Assembly: GCA_963848045.1 (NCBI GenBank)
Contig: CAWKCC010000004.1
Location: 806,001-870,000 of the forward strand
Direction: 5' to 3'
Length of the DNA stretch: 64,000 nt
Source of the DNA: CAVUAT01 sp963848045
Lineage (GTDB): Bacteria > Actinomycetota > Thermoleophilia > Solirubrobacterales > 70-9
The notes beneath the pieces are model-generated. The model worked only from the letters and a program-made list of their open reading frames with translations, searched no databases and was not told where the DNA came from. The translations under genes and the position numbers were made by a program. Of the stretch, positions 28,492 through 37,147 are shown piece by piece; within the stretch, counting starts at the first letter, position 1; each line of letters starts with the position of its first letter.

Positions 28492-29429
28492 AGACGGCGT
28501 GTCCCCTCCTCGAGGCTGATCCGCGGCTCGAACCCGAGGACGTCACGCTGCCGCTCCAGCGCCGGTACGCGGCGAAGGACATCCTCGTATCCGCGCGAGA
28601 ACGTCTCGTACGGAACGTATTCGATTCTCGGCTCGCCCTTGGCGCCTGAGAGCGAATACATCAGCTCCGCGAGGTTACGAATGCTGATCTCGCGGTCAGT
28701 GCCGACATTGATGATCTGCCCGTTCGCCTCTGTGCGCTCGATCGCCCGCGCAGTCGCTTCGACCATGTCGTCGACATAGGTGAAGCAGCGCGTCTGCGTA
28801 CCGTCGCCATGGACCTCGATGGGCTCCCCCTTCGAGATGGCATCAAGGAAGACTCCCTGCGGCCCCCCCCACCAGTTCAGGTACTGCCGCTCACCGTAGC
28901 TTCCGAAGTAGCGAAGAACCGAAACGGGCAGCTGATGCTCGTCCTGATAAGCGAAGGCCATATGCTCGTCGCACAGTTTCGTAACGCCATACGCCCATCG
29001 GGGGGTGGTACTGGGGCCGATCAGCGAGTCCCCTTCCTCGCGAAAGGGGAGGTCGGGGCTCTTGCCGTAGACATCCGAGGTCGAGGCGAGCACGAACTTC
29101 GCCTCGCTCCGACGGGCAACCTCGAGCGCGGTGCGGTTGGCCTGGAGGTTCACGGTTAGGTTGCCCAACGCGCTGCCGTAGCGCGGGATCTTGGTCGCCG
29201 CGAGATTCACCACCGCATCGACCCCCGCGCTGACTTCGAGCATTCGATTGAGGTCGCGGCAGTCCCGCTCGACGAACTCGTACTCCTTGCGGCCAATGTT
29301 GTGCTCGATGTTCGCACGCCTTCCCTTGCTGAAGTCGTCGACCGAGATCACCGACCATCCCCGCTCGAGCAACGCGTCGGTGAGGTGCGAGCCGATGAAG
29401 CCGGCGCCGCCTGTGATCAAGGCCTTCAT
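28443..29429 (-). CDS. NAD-dependent epimerase/dehydratase
   Basis: Extended short-chain dehydrogenase of 328 aa acting on an NDP-sugar. ATG at 29429 gives MKALITGGAGFIGSHLTDALLERGW with the GxxGxxG NAD motif, VDDFSKGRRANIEHN, the catalytic SerThr region (LASTSDVYGKSPDLPF) and the Y-x3-K pair (WAYGVTKLCDEHM). The C-terminal substrate domain contains RCFTYVDDMVEAT. It resembles UDP-glucose/galacturonate 4-epimerases and related dehydratases; the exact reaction cannot be fixed. It follows the 29450-30517 epimerase after 20 bp. Confidence 0.88.
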   Translation of the reverse strand: MKALITGGAGFIGSHLTDALLERGWSVISVDDFSKGRRANIEHNIGRKEYEFVERDCRDLNRMLEVSAGVDAVVNLAATKIPRYGSALGNLTVNLQANRTALEVARRSEAKFVLASTSDVYGKSPDLPFREEGDSLIGPSTTPRWAYGVTKLCDEHMAFAYQDEHQLPVSVLRYFGSYGERQYLNWWGGPQGVFLDAISKGEPIEVHGDGTQTRCFTYVDDMVEATARAIERTEANGQIINVGTDREISIRNLAELMYSLSGAKGEPRIEYVPYETFSRGYEDVLRRVPALERQRDVLGFEPRISLEEGTRRLWAWYQGLRPEERMPA

Positions 29430-29449
29430 CGGGCGGGCTGGGGTACCCG

Positions 29450-30517
29450 CTAGGCAGCCTGACTCGCGCCGGCCTTGGCGCGGGCCAGTTGGTCGCTGTG
29501 ACGGTCGATGCAGCCTTCGATCCAGCCGAGGTTCTCCCGAGTCCATGCCACGGTCGCCTCCAAACCCGTACGTAGCGGGGTCTCGGCCGCGAAGCCGAGA
29601 TCGTGCCGGGCCTTCGAGGGATCGCCGAACCGCTTCCCCGAGCGGTCCCAGCCGCGGGCCGGGGCGAGTTCGATCGCCGTCGTGTTGCCGGCGAGCTCGT
29701 TGATCGTGCGGGCGTGCTCGAGGATCGTGGTTTCCGTGCCGCTGGCCAGGTTGTAGACCTCGCCCGGGCCGCCACGCAGCGCGGCTGCTGTCAGTCCGCG
29801 CACCAGATCCTCGACAAAGATGAAGTCGCGGGTGGCGACTCCTCCGTTGTCCACGGACAGCGCCTCGCCCTTCAGAGCCTTGTAGACGAAGGTCGGGGTG
29901 ACGTTTCGCCAAACGGTGTTGGACCCACGCCAGCGCCCGGCGCCAAGGACCTCGCGAGGGCCGTATACGTTCTGGAAGCGGACCTTGACCACCGGAAGTC
30001 CGTGGCGGCGATGATAATAGTTCGAGTAGAACTCGCCCACGATCTTGGAGATCTGGTACGGGCTGTCGAGATAGAGCGAGACCGGCGCATCCTCGGTCGT
30101 GGCGGTCGCGTCTTCAAAGGTCTTCGGCGCCACCGTCCCGCCCGAGGACGAGTACACGAGCTTCTGAATCCCGTCGAAGTCCTTGAGCCGCTCATAGAGC
30201 TTGAGCGTGGCGAGGGTGTTGTTCTCATGGTCGGCGAGAGGGAACTCAATCGAGCTTTGGTTGCCGTGAAACGTCGCGAGGTGCCAGACGAAATCGACGT
30301 CAGCGGGAAGCTCGCGGAGGATCCGGTCGTCGGTGATCGAGCCCTCGACGAAGGTGACGCGTTCGTCAGCTGGAAGATTCTCCCGCTCGGCGGAGAGCAG
30401 ATTGTCCACGACGACCACCCTGCCGACGCCCCCGTCGAGCAGCGCCGCCACGAGGTTGGAGCCCACGAAGCCGGCTCCGCCCACCACGAGGACTCTGCTT
30501 CCGTACAGCTCGGACAC
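29450..30517 (-). CDS. NAD-dependent epimerase/dehydratase (module member B)
   Basis: Extended SDR of 355 aa. It starts at GTG 30517, immediately after the TAG of the preceding gene (no gap), so the two are coupled. Motifs: RVLVVGGAGFVGSNLVAALL, VVVDNLLSAERENLP, VYSSSGGTVAPKTF, and the catalytic pair in YQISKIVGEFYSNYY. The C-terminal region has RDFIFVEDLVRGLTAA, VYNLASGTETTILEHART and TVAWTRENLGWIEGCI. A decayed relative of this gene, in the same position after a paralogue of the upstream gene, lies at 47440-47799. Sugar specificity is unknown. Confidence 0.88.
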   Translation of the reverse strand: MSELYGSRVLVVGGAGFVGSNLVAALLDGGVGRVVVVDNLLSAERENLPADERVTFVEGSITDDRILRELPADVDFVWHLATFHGNQSSIEFPLADHENNTLATLKLYERLKDFDGIQKLVYSSSGGTVAPKTFEDATATTEDAPVSLYLDSPYQISKIVGEFYSNYYHRRHGLPVVKVRFQNVYGPREVLGAGRWRGSNTVWRNVTPTFVYKALKGEALSVDNGGVATRDFIFVEDLVRGLTAAALRGGPGEVYNLASGTETTILEHARTINELAGNTTAIELAPARGWDRSGKRFGDPSKARHDLGFAAETPLRTGLEATVAWTRENLGWIEGCIDRHSDQLARAKAGASQAA

Positions 30518-31459
30518 CTACCTTACCTTCAGCTCGTCGGCCTTGAGATGCGTGTACGTCTCACCAACGCCGTGCTCGCGGTACCACTCGATCGTCTTCG
30601 GGATCCCCTCCTCCAGCTGAATCTGCTGCTTCCAGCCGAAGTGCTGCTCGGTCCGAGTCGGGTCGAGCAGCAACGTCGGCGCGTCGTCGTCGGGGCGCGG
30701 TCGCACCTCGACCTCCTCCGCTAGCTCAAAGCCCATTGCGTCCACGATCAAGTCGAAGAGGTCCTTGATCGGGCGGTCCTTACCGGAGCCGACGTTGTAA
30801 GGGCCACTCCCCCTCCCCTCGATAGCCATCATCAGCAGGTCGATCAACTCGTCGACGTATGTGTAGTCGCGTCGCGAGTCGACAACGAAGACTGGATCGC
30901 CCTCGCTGAGGCGCTTGTAGAACGTGGGGGGCGGGCCGCTGATGTTGCGCGGGCCGTAGATGTTCGCGAGCCGGAACGAGACCCAGTCCATGCCCGACAT
31001 CGCGACGAAGGCCTCGCCCGCCGTCTTGGTGATGGCGTAGCTCGACTCTCCGGGCTGTGGATGGTCGAGGGAGACCGGCTGCTCGCGCGGGTTGATGCCG
31101 TAGGCCAGGCCAGTCTGGAAGTAGACGAAACGGCCGACGTCCGCAGCCTTCGCCCCCCGGATCACGTTGACGGTTCCTAGCACGTTGGTTTCAACGTCGT
31201 GCTCCCAGGCGTCGCCGTCCTTATATGAGCAAGCGGCGTGGGCAACAACGTCGGGATCGAGCTTCTGAAACGCGTCGTCGACCTGCGCGCGGTCGGCGAT
31301 CGTCCCCTCGGCGAGGGTCAGGTTCTCGTGGGGCGCGAGGTTCTCGAGGCGGCCCGTCTCGAAGTTATCGAGCACCAGGACCTCGTTGCCCTCTGCCAGC
31401 AGCCTGTCGGTCAAGTGCGAACCCAGGAAGCCGGCGCCGCCGGTGACCAAGACCTTCAT
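30518..31459 (-). CDS. NAD-dependent epimerase/dehydratase (module member A)
   Basis: Extended SDR of 313 aa, ATG 31459 with an AAGGATC site. Motifs: MKVLVTGGAGFLGSHLTDRLL, VLDNFETGRLENLAPHENL, the active-site YFQTGLAYGINP and the Y-x3-K pair (YAITKTAGEAFVAM). Closely related to the protein at 47796-48749, sharing DNFETGR.ENL, VAHAA.SYKD.DAW and IYGPRN.SGPPPTFY.RLSEG. It is the first gene of the run 31459 to 27079 (A, B, a third epimerase, then a CgeB-like glycosyltransferase) and is divergent from the plus-strand epimerase at 31623 across 163 bp. Confidence 0.88.
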   Translation of the reverse strand: MKVLVTGGAGFLGSHLTDRLLAEGNEVLVLDNFETGRLENLAPHENLTLAEGTIADRAQVDDAFQKLDPDVVAHAACSYKDGDAWEHDVETNVLGTVNVIRGAKAADVGRFVYFQTGLAYGINPREQPVSLDHPQPGESSYAITKTAGEAFVAMSGMDWVSFRLANIYGPRNISGPPPTFYKRLSEGDPVFVVDSRRDYTYVDELIDLLMMAIEGRGSGPYNVGSGKDRPIKDLFDLIVDAMGFELAEEVEVRPRPDDDAPTLLLDPTRTEQHFGWKQQIQLEEGIPKTIEWYREHGVGETYTHLKADELKVR

Positions 31460-31622
31460 CTTTCACGATCCTTTCTGATTGAGGCCGCGAGCCTGTAGTC
31501 GTCGGTGGGGCGGCTCCGCGGGCGATCCGGGAGGGTAGCGGGAAGCGAACCACTAGCCTTCATCGATTCGCGCGGTGGGCATCAGTCGTCGCGGCTCAAT
31601 CCTCGAACTAAGGGCTCAGGAA

Positions 31623-32591
31623 ATGAAACTGGAGAACTCCCGGATAGTCGTCATCGGTGGCGCGGGCTTCATCGGCTCCCACATCGTCGACCAGCTGCTT
31701 GACGAGCCCGTCAAGGAAGTCGTCGTGCTCGACAACCTCGTCCGTGGCAAGGTTGAGAGCCTCGCGTCGGCGACCGACGACGACCGCGTCGAGCTTGTCA
31801 AAGGCTCGATCCTCGACCTCGATCTGCTCCGATCGCTGATGGAGGGAACGGACTACGTATTCCACCTAGCCGCTCTGTGGCTCGGGGAGTGCGTCAACGA
31901 GCCTCGCTCAGCGATCGACGTCAACATCGTCGGCACCTTCAATGTGATCGAGGCCGCGCAGGCCGCCGGCGTCAAGAAGGTCGTCTATTCGTCTTCGGCC
32001 TCCGTCTACGGCGACGCGCTCATGACACCGATGACGGAGGACCACCCGTTCAACAACCGCACGACGTACGGCGCGACAAAGATCGCCGGTGAGCAGCTTT
32101 TCCGCGCGTTCCATCAGCAGCACGGGCTTGACTACGTCGGGCTTCGTTATATGAACGTCTACGGCCCCCGCATGGACTACAAGGGCACCTATGTCAGCGT
32201 GATCATGAAGGTGCTCGACAAGATCGAGGCAGGCGAGCCGCCCCAGATCTTCGGCGACGGCTCACAGGCATACGACTTCGTCCACGTCGGCGACGTCGCC
32301 CGCGCCAACATCATGGCGCTGAAGAGCGAGGCATCAGACGTCAACCTCAACGTCGGCACCGGCATCAAGACCACGATCAAGGAGCTCGTGGACTCGCTGC
32401 TCGAGATCACCGGCTCAGAGGTCGAGCCCGAGTACCTGCCGCAGGAGCAGATGTTCGTCACCCACCGCGTCGGCAGCACCGAGCTAGCTACAGATCTGAC
32501 CGGCTTCGAGGCGGAGATTCCCTACGAGGACGGCCTGCGCTCGGTCGTCGAGTGGCGCAGCGAGCACCAGGCGGCGCGGCCGACCGCCTAG
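31623..32591 (+). CDS. NAD-dependent epimerase/dehydratase, GalE/WbpP-like
   Basis: ATG 31623 (MKLENSRIVVIGGAGFIGSHI) has an AGGA ribosome site in gctcaggaaATG; 322 aa. An upstream in-frame start would add 16 unlikely residues. Features: GGAGFIGSHIVDQLLD, VVLDNLVRGKVESL, catalytic VYSSSASVYGDALMTPMTED and YGATKIAGEQLFRAFHQQHG, then LRYMNVYGPRMDYKGTYVSV and FGDGSQAYDFVHVGDVA. This arrangement is typical of UDP-glucose/UDP-GlcNAc 4-epimerases. It is the only plus-strand gene in a 10-kb stretch of minus-strand glycan genes. Confidence 0.88.
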   Translation: MKLENSRIVVIGGAGFIGSHIVDQLLDEPVKEVVVLDNLVRGKVESLASATDDDRVELVKGSILDLDLLRSLMEGTDYVFHLAALWLGECVNEPRSAIDVNIVGTFNVIEAAQAAGVKKVVYSSSASVYGDALMTPMTEDHPFNNRTTYGATKIAGEQLFRAFHQQHGLDYVGLRYMNVYGPRMDYKGTYVSVIMKVLDKIEAGEPPQIFGDGSQAYDFVHVGDVARANIMALKSEASDVNLNVGTGIKTTIKELVDSLLEITGSEVEPEYLPQEQMFVTHRVGSTELATDLTGFEAEIPYEDGLRSVVEWRSEHQAARPTA

Positions 32592-32596
32592 CTCCA

Positions 32597-33973
32597 TCAG
32601 CGACGAAGCAACCTCCCGACACGAACTCGGAGCCGCCGCAGCCAGGCGGAAGTCGCGGCCCTCCTGCGCTTGAGTCGATAGCGAAGGATGCTCTGGTGTG
32701 TGCCCCGCGCCCATGCCCGTCGCACTGCCCGTGCAAGCCTGGGATCGATCTCGGGGTCGAGGCCAGCGTCGATTAGGTCGCGGTCGACCCCGGCGACGAA
32801 GGACTCGAGACGGTACTCGCCCGAGTCGATCAGGTCGCGGCGTGCGTTGCCGGCCAACCCGCGGCGCAACCCCGCGTCGCGGATCCGACTCACCACCTGA
32901 TCGAAGTTCGAGAAGTCCCTGCGCAACGGAATGTAGTGCTCCATCGGCCGCATCGCCCCGGAGTAGGAGCCCTCTAAGAGCACCTGACAGGAGCCGAGCG
33001 CAGCTGCCTCGAAGTGTCGGGGGCTGATCGTGCGGTAGCGAATCGCATCGTCCCAGCGCGCCAACGGACCCTGCGCCAGGTTCTCGAGGGTCACTTCGCC
33101 CTGCTTGGCCAGAATGCGCTCGCAGTCATTGCGCACCTCGTCCTCGCAGTCGACCACGGACACGCCCGACTCGGCTCCAAGCGTCGTCCGGCTGTCGCCC
33201 AGGAAGCGAAACCAGTCGTCGCCGTAGAGCCGGTCTTCCTCGCGCAGACCTATGTCCAGCACCAGATCACTGCCGGCCGCGAACTCGCGAAACCGCCGCC
33301 CGACTTCGACTTTGTCTTGGCGGGGTTCCGCGAACAAGGGGATCGGCCGCGCCCGATAGCCCACGTCGACGCTGCGCTGGTCGTCGGGCAGCGCGAAATG
33401 ATCGGCGACGTGTGTGAGCGCTTCGTCGACGTAGCCGGGGAGGGTGGTGCGGATGGTGGGGACCCTCGAGTAGCGTCGCCAGGTGGAGTCGTATTCGTCG
33501 GGCTCGAAGCACGTGTAGGCGCAATCGATTCCGAACTCGTCGCAAAACCGAAACCGGGCTCGGCAATGGGTCTGCTCGTCCTGGAAGATCGCGATCTTGC
33601 GCCCGCTCGCGGCTCGCAGGAGAGCGATGTGGCCGTCGTTCAACAGGTACCGCGGGGTGCCCAGGAGCGGGCTCAAGGGCCCCGGGACCGCGCCGAACAA
33701 CGAGTAGTGGAGGATGATCGCCGCGAAGTCGAAGGCGGCGAGCTGCCGGGGGAAGTCGTAGAGAGTGTTGACAGTCCAGGTGCGGAAACGCGAGTGCCGC
33801 CCGAAGCTGCGCGCGTGCTGGAGTTGGTTTGCCGCCCAAGGGATGCCCGCGTCGAAGTAGAGGACGAGGACGCCGTTCAAAGCCCGACGCTCGCTCGGGA
33901 CATCGATCATCCCCCCCGAGACGAACTGCGCCTCAGGCCGGCATGTTGGTGTGAACTCGTTGAGGTCGGCCAA
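32597..33973 (-). CDS. CgeB-like glycosyltransferase (paralogue 3)
   Basis: A 458-aa protein. The TTG at 33973 starts 3 bases after the upstream stop; an ATG at 33910 (MIDVPSERRALNG) is an alternative that still precedes the conserved VLVLYFDAG. Shared blocks with the paralogues at 23317-24676 and 27079-28491 include FAAIILHYSLFGAV, KIAIFQDEQTHCRARF, RSVDVGYRARPIPLF, DRLYGDDWFRFLGDSRTTLG, SPRHFEAAALGSCQVLLEGS and RPMEHYIPLRRDFSNF. The C-terminus is strongly basic (RRRAATSAWLRRLRVRVGRL), possibly membrane-binding. It is third in the minus-strand run starting at 36326. Confidence 0.76.
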   Translation of the reverse strand: MADLNEFTPTCRPEAQFVSGGMIDVPSERRALNGVLVLYFDAGIPWAANQLQHARSFGRHSRFRTWTVNTLYDFPRQLAAFDFAAIILHYSLFGAVPGPLSPLLGTPRYLLNDGHIALLRAASGRKIAIFQDEQTHCRARFRFCDEFGIDCAYTCFEPDEYDSTWRRYSRVPTIRTTLPGYVDEALTHVADHFALPDDQRSVDVGYRARPIPLFAEPRQDKVEVGRRFREFAAGSDLVLDIGLREEDRLYGDDWFRFLGDSRTTLGAESGVSVVDCEDEVRNDCERILAKQGEVTLENLAQGPLARWDDAIRYRTISPRHFEAAALGSCQVLLEGSYSGAMRPMEHYIPLRRDFSNFDQVVSRIRDAGLRRGLAGNARRDLIDSGEYRLESFVAGVDRDLIDAGLDPEIDPRLARAVRRAWARGTHQSILRYRLKRRRAATSAWLRRLRVRVGRLLRR

Positions 33974-33975
33974 CG

Positions 33976-35307
33976 TCAGCGGAAGCTGGAGGTCCCCGGA
34001 CGTCCCGCCAGCAGACCGCGGAAGATCTGGTCGAAGCGCTGCGCCGCGACCGTCGAGGAGTGCCAGCGGAGCGCGAACTCGCGGCTGCGGCGGCCGATCT
34101 CGGCGCGCTTCTCTGGGTGCTCGATCAGGTCGACGAGCACGTCGTGCACGGTCTCGGGGGTGGCGCTGACGATCGGCAGCTCGTCAACGTAATCGGGGAT
34201 CTCGTCTCGCATGCGGTCGATCCACTCGTCGCGCATGTAGCAGATCACGGGCTTGCCGAGCATCAGCGCCTCGCGCACGTTGGCCCCGTAGTAGCCGGCA
34301 GTGAGCATGTCGCAGACGATATCCGACTGCGCCTGGTAGAAGCGCACGTCACGGTTGTGCAGGTCCTTGCAGAAGACGAGCTCGATGTCGTGGCCCTCCT
34401 GCTTGAGCTGCTCGATCAACGGCACATAGATGTGCGTCGACTTGAAGTTGCGCATCGTCTGCGGGTCGCTGCGCAGGTCGAAGTTGCCGACCCCGTGGTA
34501 GATCTTCACCGTCTCCTCGGAGATCGGGAGGCGGAACTCCTCCGGGATCTCGAGCCCTGGTCGCCAGAAGTCGGAGTCGAGGCAGAAGAACTCAGGAACC
34601 TCGTGGCAGCGCGGGTCCTCGTTGTAGTCGACGCGGTTGCCTCCCATCAGCACCTGGAAGTCGGCCATCCCGTTGCGGAACTTGCCCCAAGCGAGGTTGC
34701 CCTCGTCGCTGCAGACGTCCGGGCGGTCGCGCCAGGAGCAGTCGGCGCAGATCGGGCGATCTCCCCAGGCGGCGTAGGAGCTCTTCGCGACCCCGTCGAG
34801 GCAGCCGTTGCCGGAGTAGGTGACCACCTTGCCGAGCCGCTTCAGCAGCCGAATCTCCGCCCCGTAGCCGAGCGTGCGCTTGAAGCCCTCGTGCAGCAGG
34901 TGGCTGAAACGCATCCCGTTCATGGACGAGAAGTGGAAGATGTCGTAGCCGGAGAGCGCTCGGAGATAGAAGAGAAGATGCGCGGGAAGCGCTCGCTTGC
35001 GCGAGGAGTCGAGGATGAAGTCCTCGCCGTGGTAGTGGATCTGATGCGCGGGCTCGGTGTCCCAGTTCAATACGTCGGCCTTCCAGCCGAGCTTGCGCAA
35101 CTCGCGTGAGAGGTACCACGTGTTGTAGTAGGCCTGCCCCGCGAAGAGGACCCGGCCTCGGGCCCCGTTCCCGGGCCCGGGCGGCTCCGCGGGATCCGCG
35201 GCTTCATATGCGACCTGGCGAGCCGACGCCTGAACTTGGGATTGGCCTCGTGGCGACGCGGGGTGCTTCCCCGCTGCTGCGGGCGGGTGGTCAGTCATCG
35301 GCTGCAC
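33976..35307 (-). CDS. Glycosyltransferase, GT-B fold (GT1/GT4-like)
   Basis: A 443-aa protein whose GTG 35307 overlaps the upstream stop by one base (TAGTG); an ATG nine bases on is possible. After a polar N-terminus, RVLFAGQAYYNTWYLSRELR begins the acceptor domain. A Cys-rich insert (ICADCSWRDRPDVCSDEGN) near residue 190 may bind metal. The donor domain shows KIYHGVGNFDLRSDPQTMRNF, DIELVFCKDLHNRDVRFYQ and the GT4-type segment DMLTAGYYGANVREALMLGK. It ends EIGRRSREFALRWHS. Specificity is unknown. It is coupled to the LpxD-like acyltransferase gene before it. Confidence 0.83.
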   Translation of the reverse strand: MQPMTDHPPAAAGKHPASPRGQSQVQASARQVAYEAADPAEPPGPGNGARGRVLFAGQAYYNTWYLSRELRKLGWKADVLNWDTEPAHQIHYHGEDFILDSSRKRALPAHLLFYLRALSGYDIFHFSSMNGMRFSHLLHEGFKRTLGYGAEIRLLKRLGKVVTYSGNGCLDGVAKSSYAAWGDRPICADCSWRDRPDVCSDEGNLAWGKFRNGMADFQVLMGGNRVDYNEDPRCHEVPEFFCLDSDFWRPGLEIPEEFRLPISEETVKIYHGVGNFDLRSDPQTMRNFKSTHIYVPLIEQLKQEGHDIELVFCKDLHNRDVRFYQAQSDIVCDMLTAGYYGANVREALMLGKPVICYMRDEWIDRMRDEIPDYVDELPIVSATPETVHDVLVDLIEHPEKRAEIGRRSREFALRWHSSTVAAQRFDQIFRGLLAGRPGTSSFR

Positions 35308-36326
35308 TAAGCTGCTCCCGCCTCGGCGATACCGCCGGAATCAACCTGTTCCCAGCTTCGCCCGCAACGGCTGCATCTCGCCCGCTCGTGCTCGAACTCG
35401 AGCTGCTCGCGACATGAACATACCCAGCCATGCTGGCGCGCGGGAACACCGTAGGCGAGCGCGTGCGGCTGGATCTCTTTGACGACTACGGAGCCAAGGC
35501 CGATGTAGGCATGGTGGCCGATGTGCGCGTCCTGAAGCACGGCGCACTGAGGCGCCAGCCAGAAGCCCTCCCCGGCTGTGATGTTTCCCATCTCGCTAGA
35601 GGCGGCGACTACTCCGCCCGGACCGAGGTGGACGGAGTGGGCGATGTGGATCAAGTTGTCGATCTTCGTCCCGTCCCCCACAACGGTGAACTCGCCGAAC
35701 ATGCCCCGGTCGATGCAGGTTTGCGAGCCGACCTGGACATCGTCCCCGAGCCAGACCCCGCCGCAGTGGGGAACCATCACGGGGCGGGCGTCAATTGTCG
35801 TCACCTGAAAGCCATCGCCGCCGATCGTGGTGTTCGGCTTGATCGTCACCCTGTCACCGATGCGAGTGTTGGGCAGAACCACGACGTGGTCCATGAGCAC
35901 GCAGTCGTCTCCGAGTTGGACGTGTTCGTGGACGACCGCGGTCGGCGCGACCGACACGTTCTCACCCCGTCCGGCTTCGAGCTGCTGCCACAACCCAGCG
36001 TTCGCCGTCTCAATCAGCAGACCGTAGAACGCCTCGACCGGGTCGCCGCGAGCGACCAGCAGCGATCGCCCGTCAAGGGTCTCGGCCAGGGACTCGTGCA
36101 CCACACAGGCCGCGATCCCGAGCTCGTCCATCCGTCCGATCAGCCCGGGGTCACTGATGTAGGTCAGCATCCGGCTGGTGCTGACCGAGCGGGTATTCAA
36201 GGCCCCAAGGGTGGCGATCTCGCGATCGGGCCCCCTCAGCGCCAAGTCCGCCATCCCCCCCAGCTCGCCGAGGGCGACCGGTCGCATCGTCATCTCCGGC
36301 TCCGGCAAAGTCACGGGAATCAGCAT
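35307..36326 (-). CDS. LpxD-like left-handed beta-helix sugar acyltransferase with C-terminal Cys motif
   Basis: A 339-aa protein starting at ATG 36326. The N-terminal part resembles the uridine-binding domain of LpxD; residues about 120-290 carry hexapeptide repeats (VHLGPGGVVAASSEMGNITA, IGHHAYIGLGSVVV). After GVPARQHGW comes an added tail CSCREQLEFEHERARCSRCG that looks like a four-Cys zinc ribbon. Sugar N-acetyltransferases such as WbpD/WlbB share the helix. With no lipid A genes in sight, acetylation of an amino sugar is more likely than lipid A synthesis. It is the first gene of a coupled minus-strand run. Confidence 0.83.
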   Translation of the reverse strand: MLIPVTLPEPEMTMRPVALGELGGMADLALRGPDREIATLGALNTRSVSTSRMLTYISDPGLIGRMDELGIAACVVHESLAETLDGRSLLVARGDPVEAFYGLLIETANAGLWQQLEAGRGENVSVAPTAVVHEHVQLGDDCVLMDHVVVLPNTRIGDRVTIKPNTTIGGDGFQVTTIDARPVMVPHCGGVWLGDDVQVGSQTCIDRGMFGEFTVVGDGTKIDNLIHIAHSVHLGPGGVVAASSEMGNITAGEGFWLAPQCAVLQDAHIGHHAYIGLGSVVVKEIQPHALAYGVPARQHGWVCSCREQLEFEHERARCSRCGRSWEQVDSGGIAEAGAA

Positions 36327-36426
36327 AGGAACATCCCCGCCGAGGGCTTATGGCGGCGATCGACCGGCACTGCGGTCCCTTGAAGGACTACGCTCTCACG
36401 TCGTCCGGAACCATCCTGCGAAACAG

Positions 36427-37140
36427 ATGATCTGCCTCAGCTTCGACACCGACCACATCGACGACGAGCGAATGCGGGAGTTCCTTGCGAGCTTCCCGGT
36501 GCCCGGCGCCGGAACCTTCTTCTGCACGCACCGTTACCCCGCCATGCCGGACCATCACGAGCTGGGCGCACACTGCGAGCTACAGGGGACCGCGTGGAAC
36601 ACTCCGCTAGACACGGCGAGGGAAACGTTCCCCAACGCCAAGGGCTTTCGAGCCCACGGTTGCATCTGGAGCCACGGGCTCGCCTTGGAGCTCGCCCAGC
36701 GCGGCTACACCTACATCAGCGCCCACGACCAATTCGGCCGACCCGATGTCGTGCCTCACCGAGAGGCCTGGGGCCTGTGGCACCTTCCCATCTTCTACAT
36801 GGACACGCTCGACATCTCCTTCGCGCGCCACTGGCCTGACAGTTCGCACAAGCCGTTCAGCCGCGAGCTGCTCGAGACGGCCGGCAGCGGCGACGGGATC
36901 TATGTCTTCGCCTTCCACCCGATCCACCTTCTGCTCAACTCGGGCTCGCCGGACACATACCTGGCAGGGCGGGACGAATTCATCTCAGGGACCCCGCTGG
37001 AGCGGATTCGCTCCGAAGCCTACGGGGCGGGCGACTTCTATCTTGACCTGATCGAGCTCATGGAGACAAACCGGCTCGAGAGCTTCACACTTAGCGACGC
37101 CGTCGACCGCTTCTCGGATCTGCATTCGGCAACGGCCTAG
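36427..37140 (+). CDS. Polysaccharide deacetylase-like protein
   Basis: A 237-aa protein from ATG 36427 (MICLSFDTDHIDDERMREF). The NodB-like fold is suggested by LSFDTDHIDD at the start, the metal-site-like ELGAHCELQG, FRAHGCIWSHGLALELAQRG and YVFAFHPIHLLLNS near the end. The canonical TFDDG is altered to SFDTDH, so activity on N- or O-acetyl groups is likely but not certain. It has no clear ribosome site and is divergent from the LpxD-like gene across 100 bp. No signal peptide is visible, so a cytoplasmic role on a glycan precursor is inferred. Confidence 0.75.
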   Translation: MICLSFDTDHIDDERMREFLASFPVPGAGTFFCTHRYPAMPDHHELGAHCELQGTAWNTPLDTARETFPNAKGFRAHGCIWSHGLALELAQRGYTYISAHDQFGRPDVVPHREAWGLWHLPIFYMDTLDISFARHWPDSSHKPFSRELLETAGSGDGIYVFAFHPIHLLLNSGSPDTYLAGRDEFISGTPLERIRSEAYGAGDFYLDLIELMETNRLESFTLSDAVDRFSDLHSATA

Positions 37141-37147
37141 TCAACGA

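Noticed and set aside
35307..36326. Lipid A biosynthesis (LpxD)
   Set aside because: No LpxA, LpxB or LpxC is visible and the context is sugar modification in an actinobacterium-like genome; the beta-helix fold alone is shared by many sugar acyltransferases.
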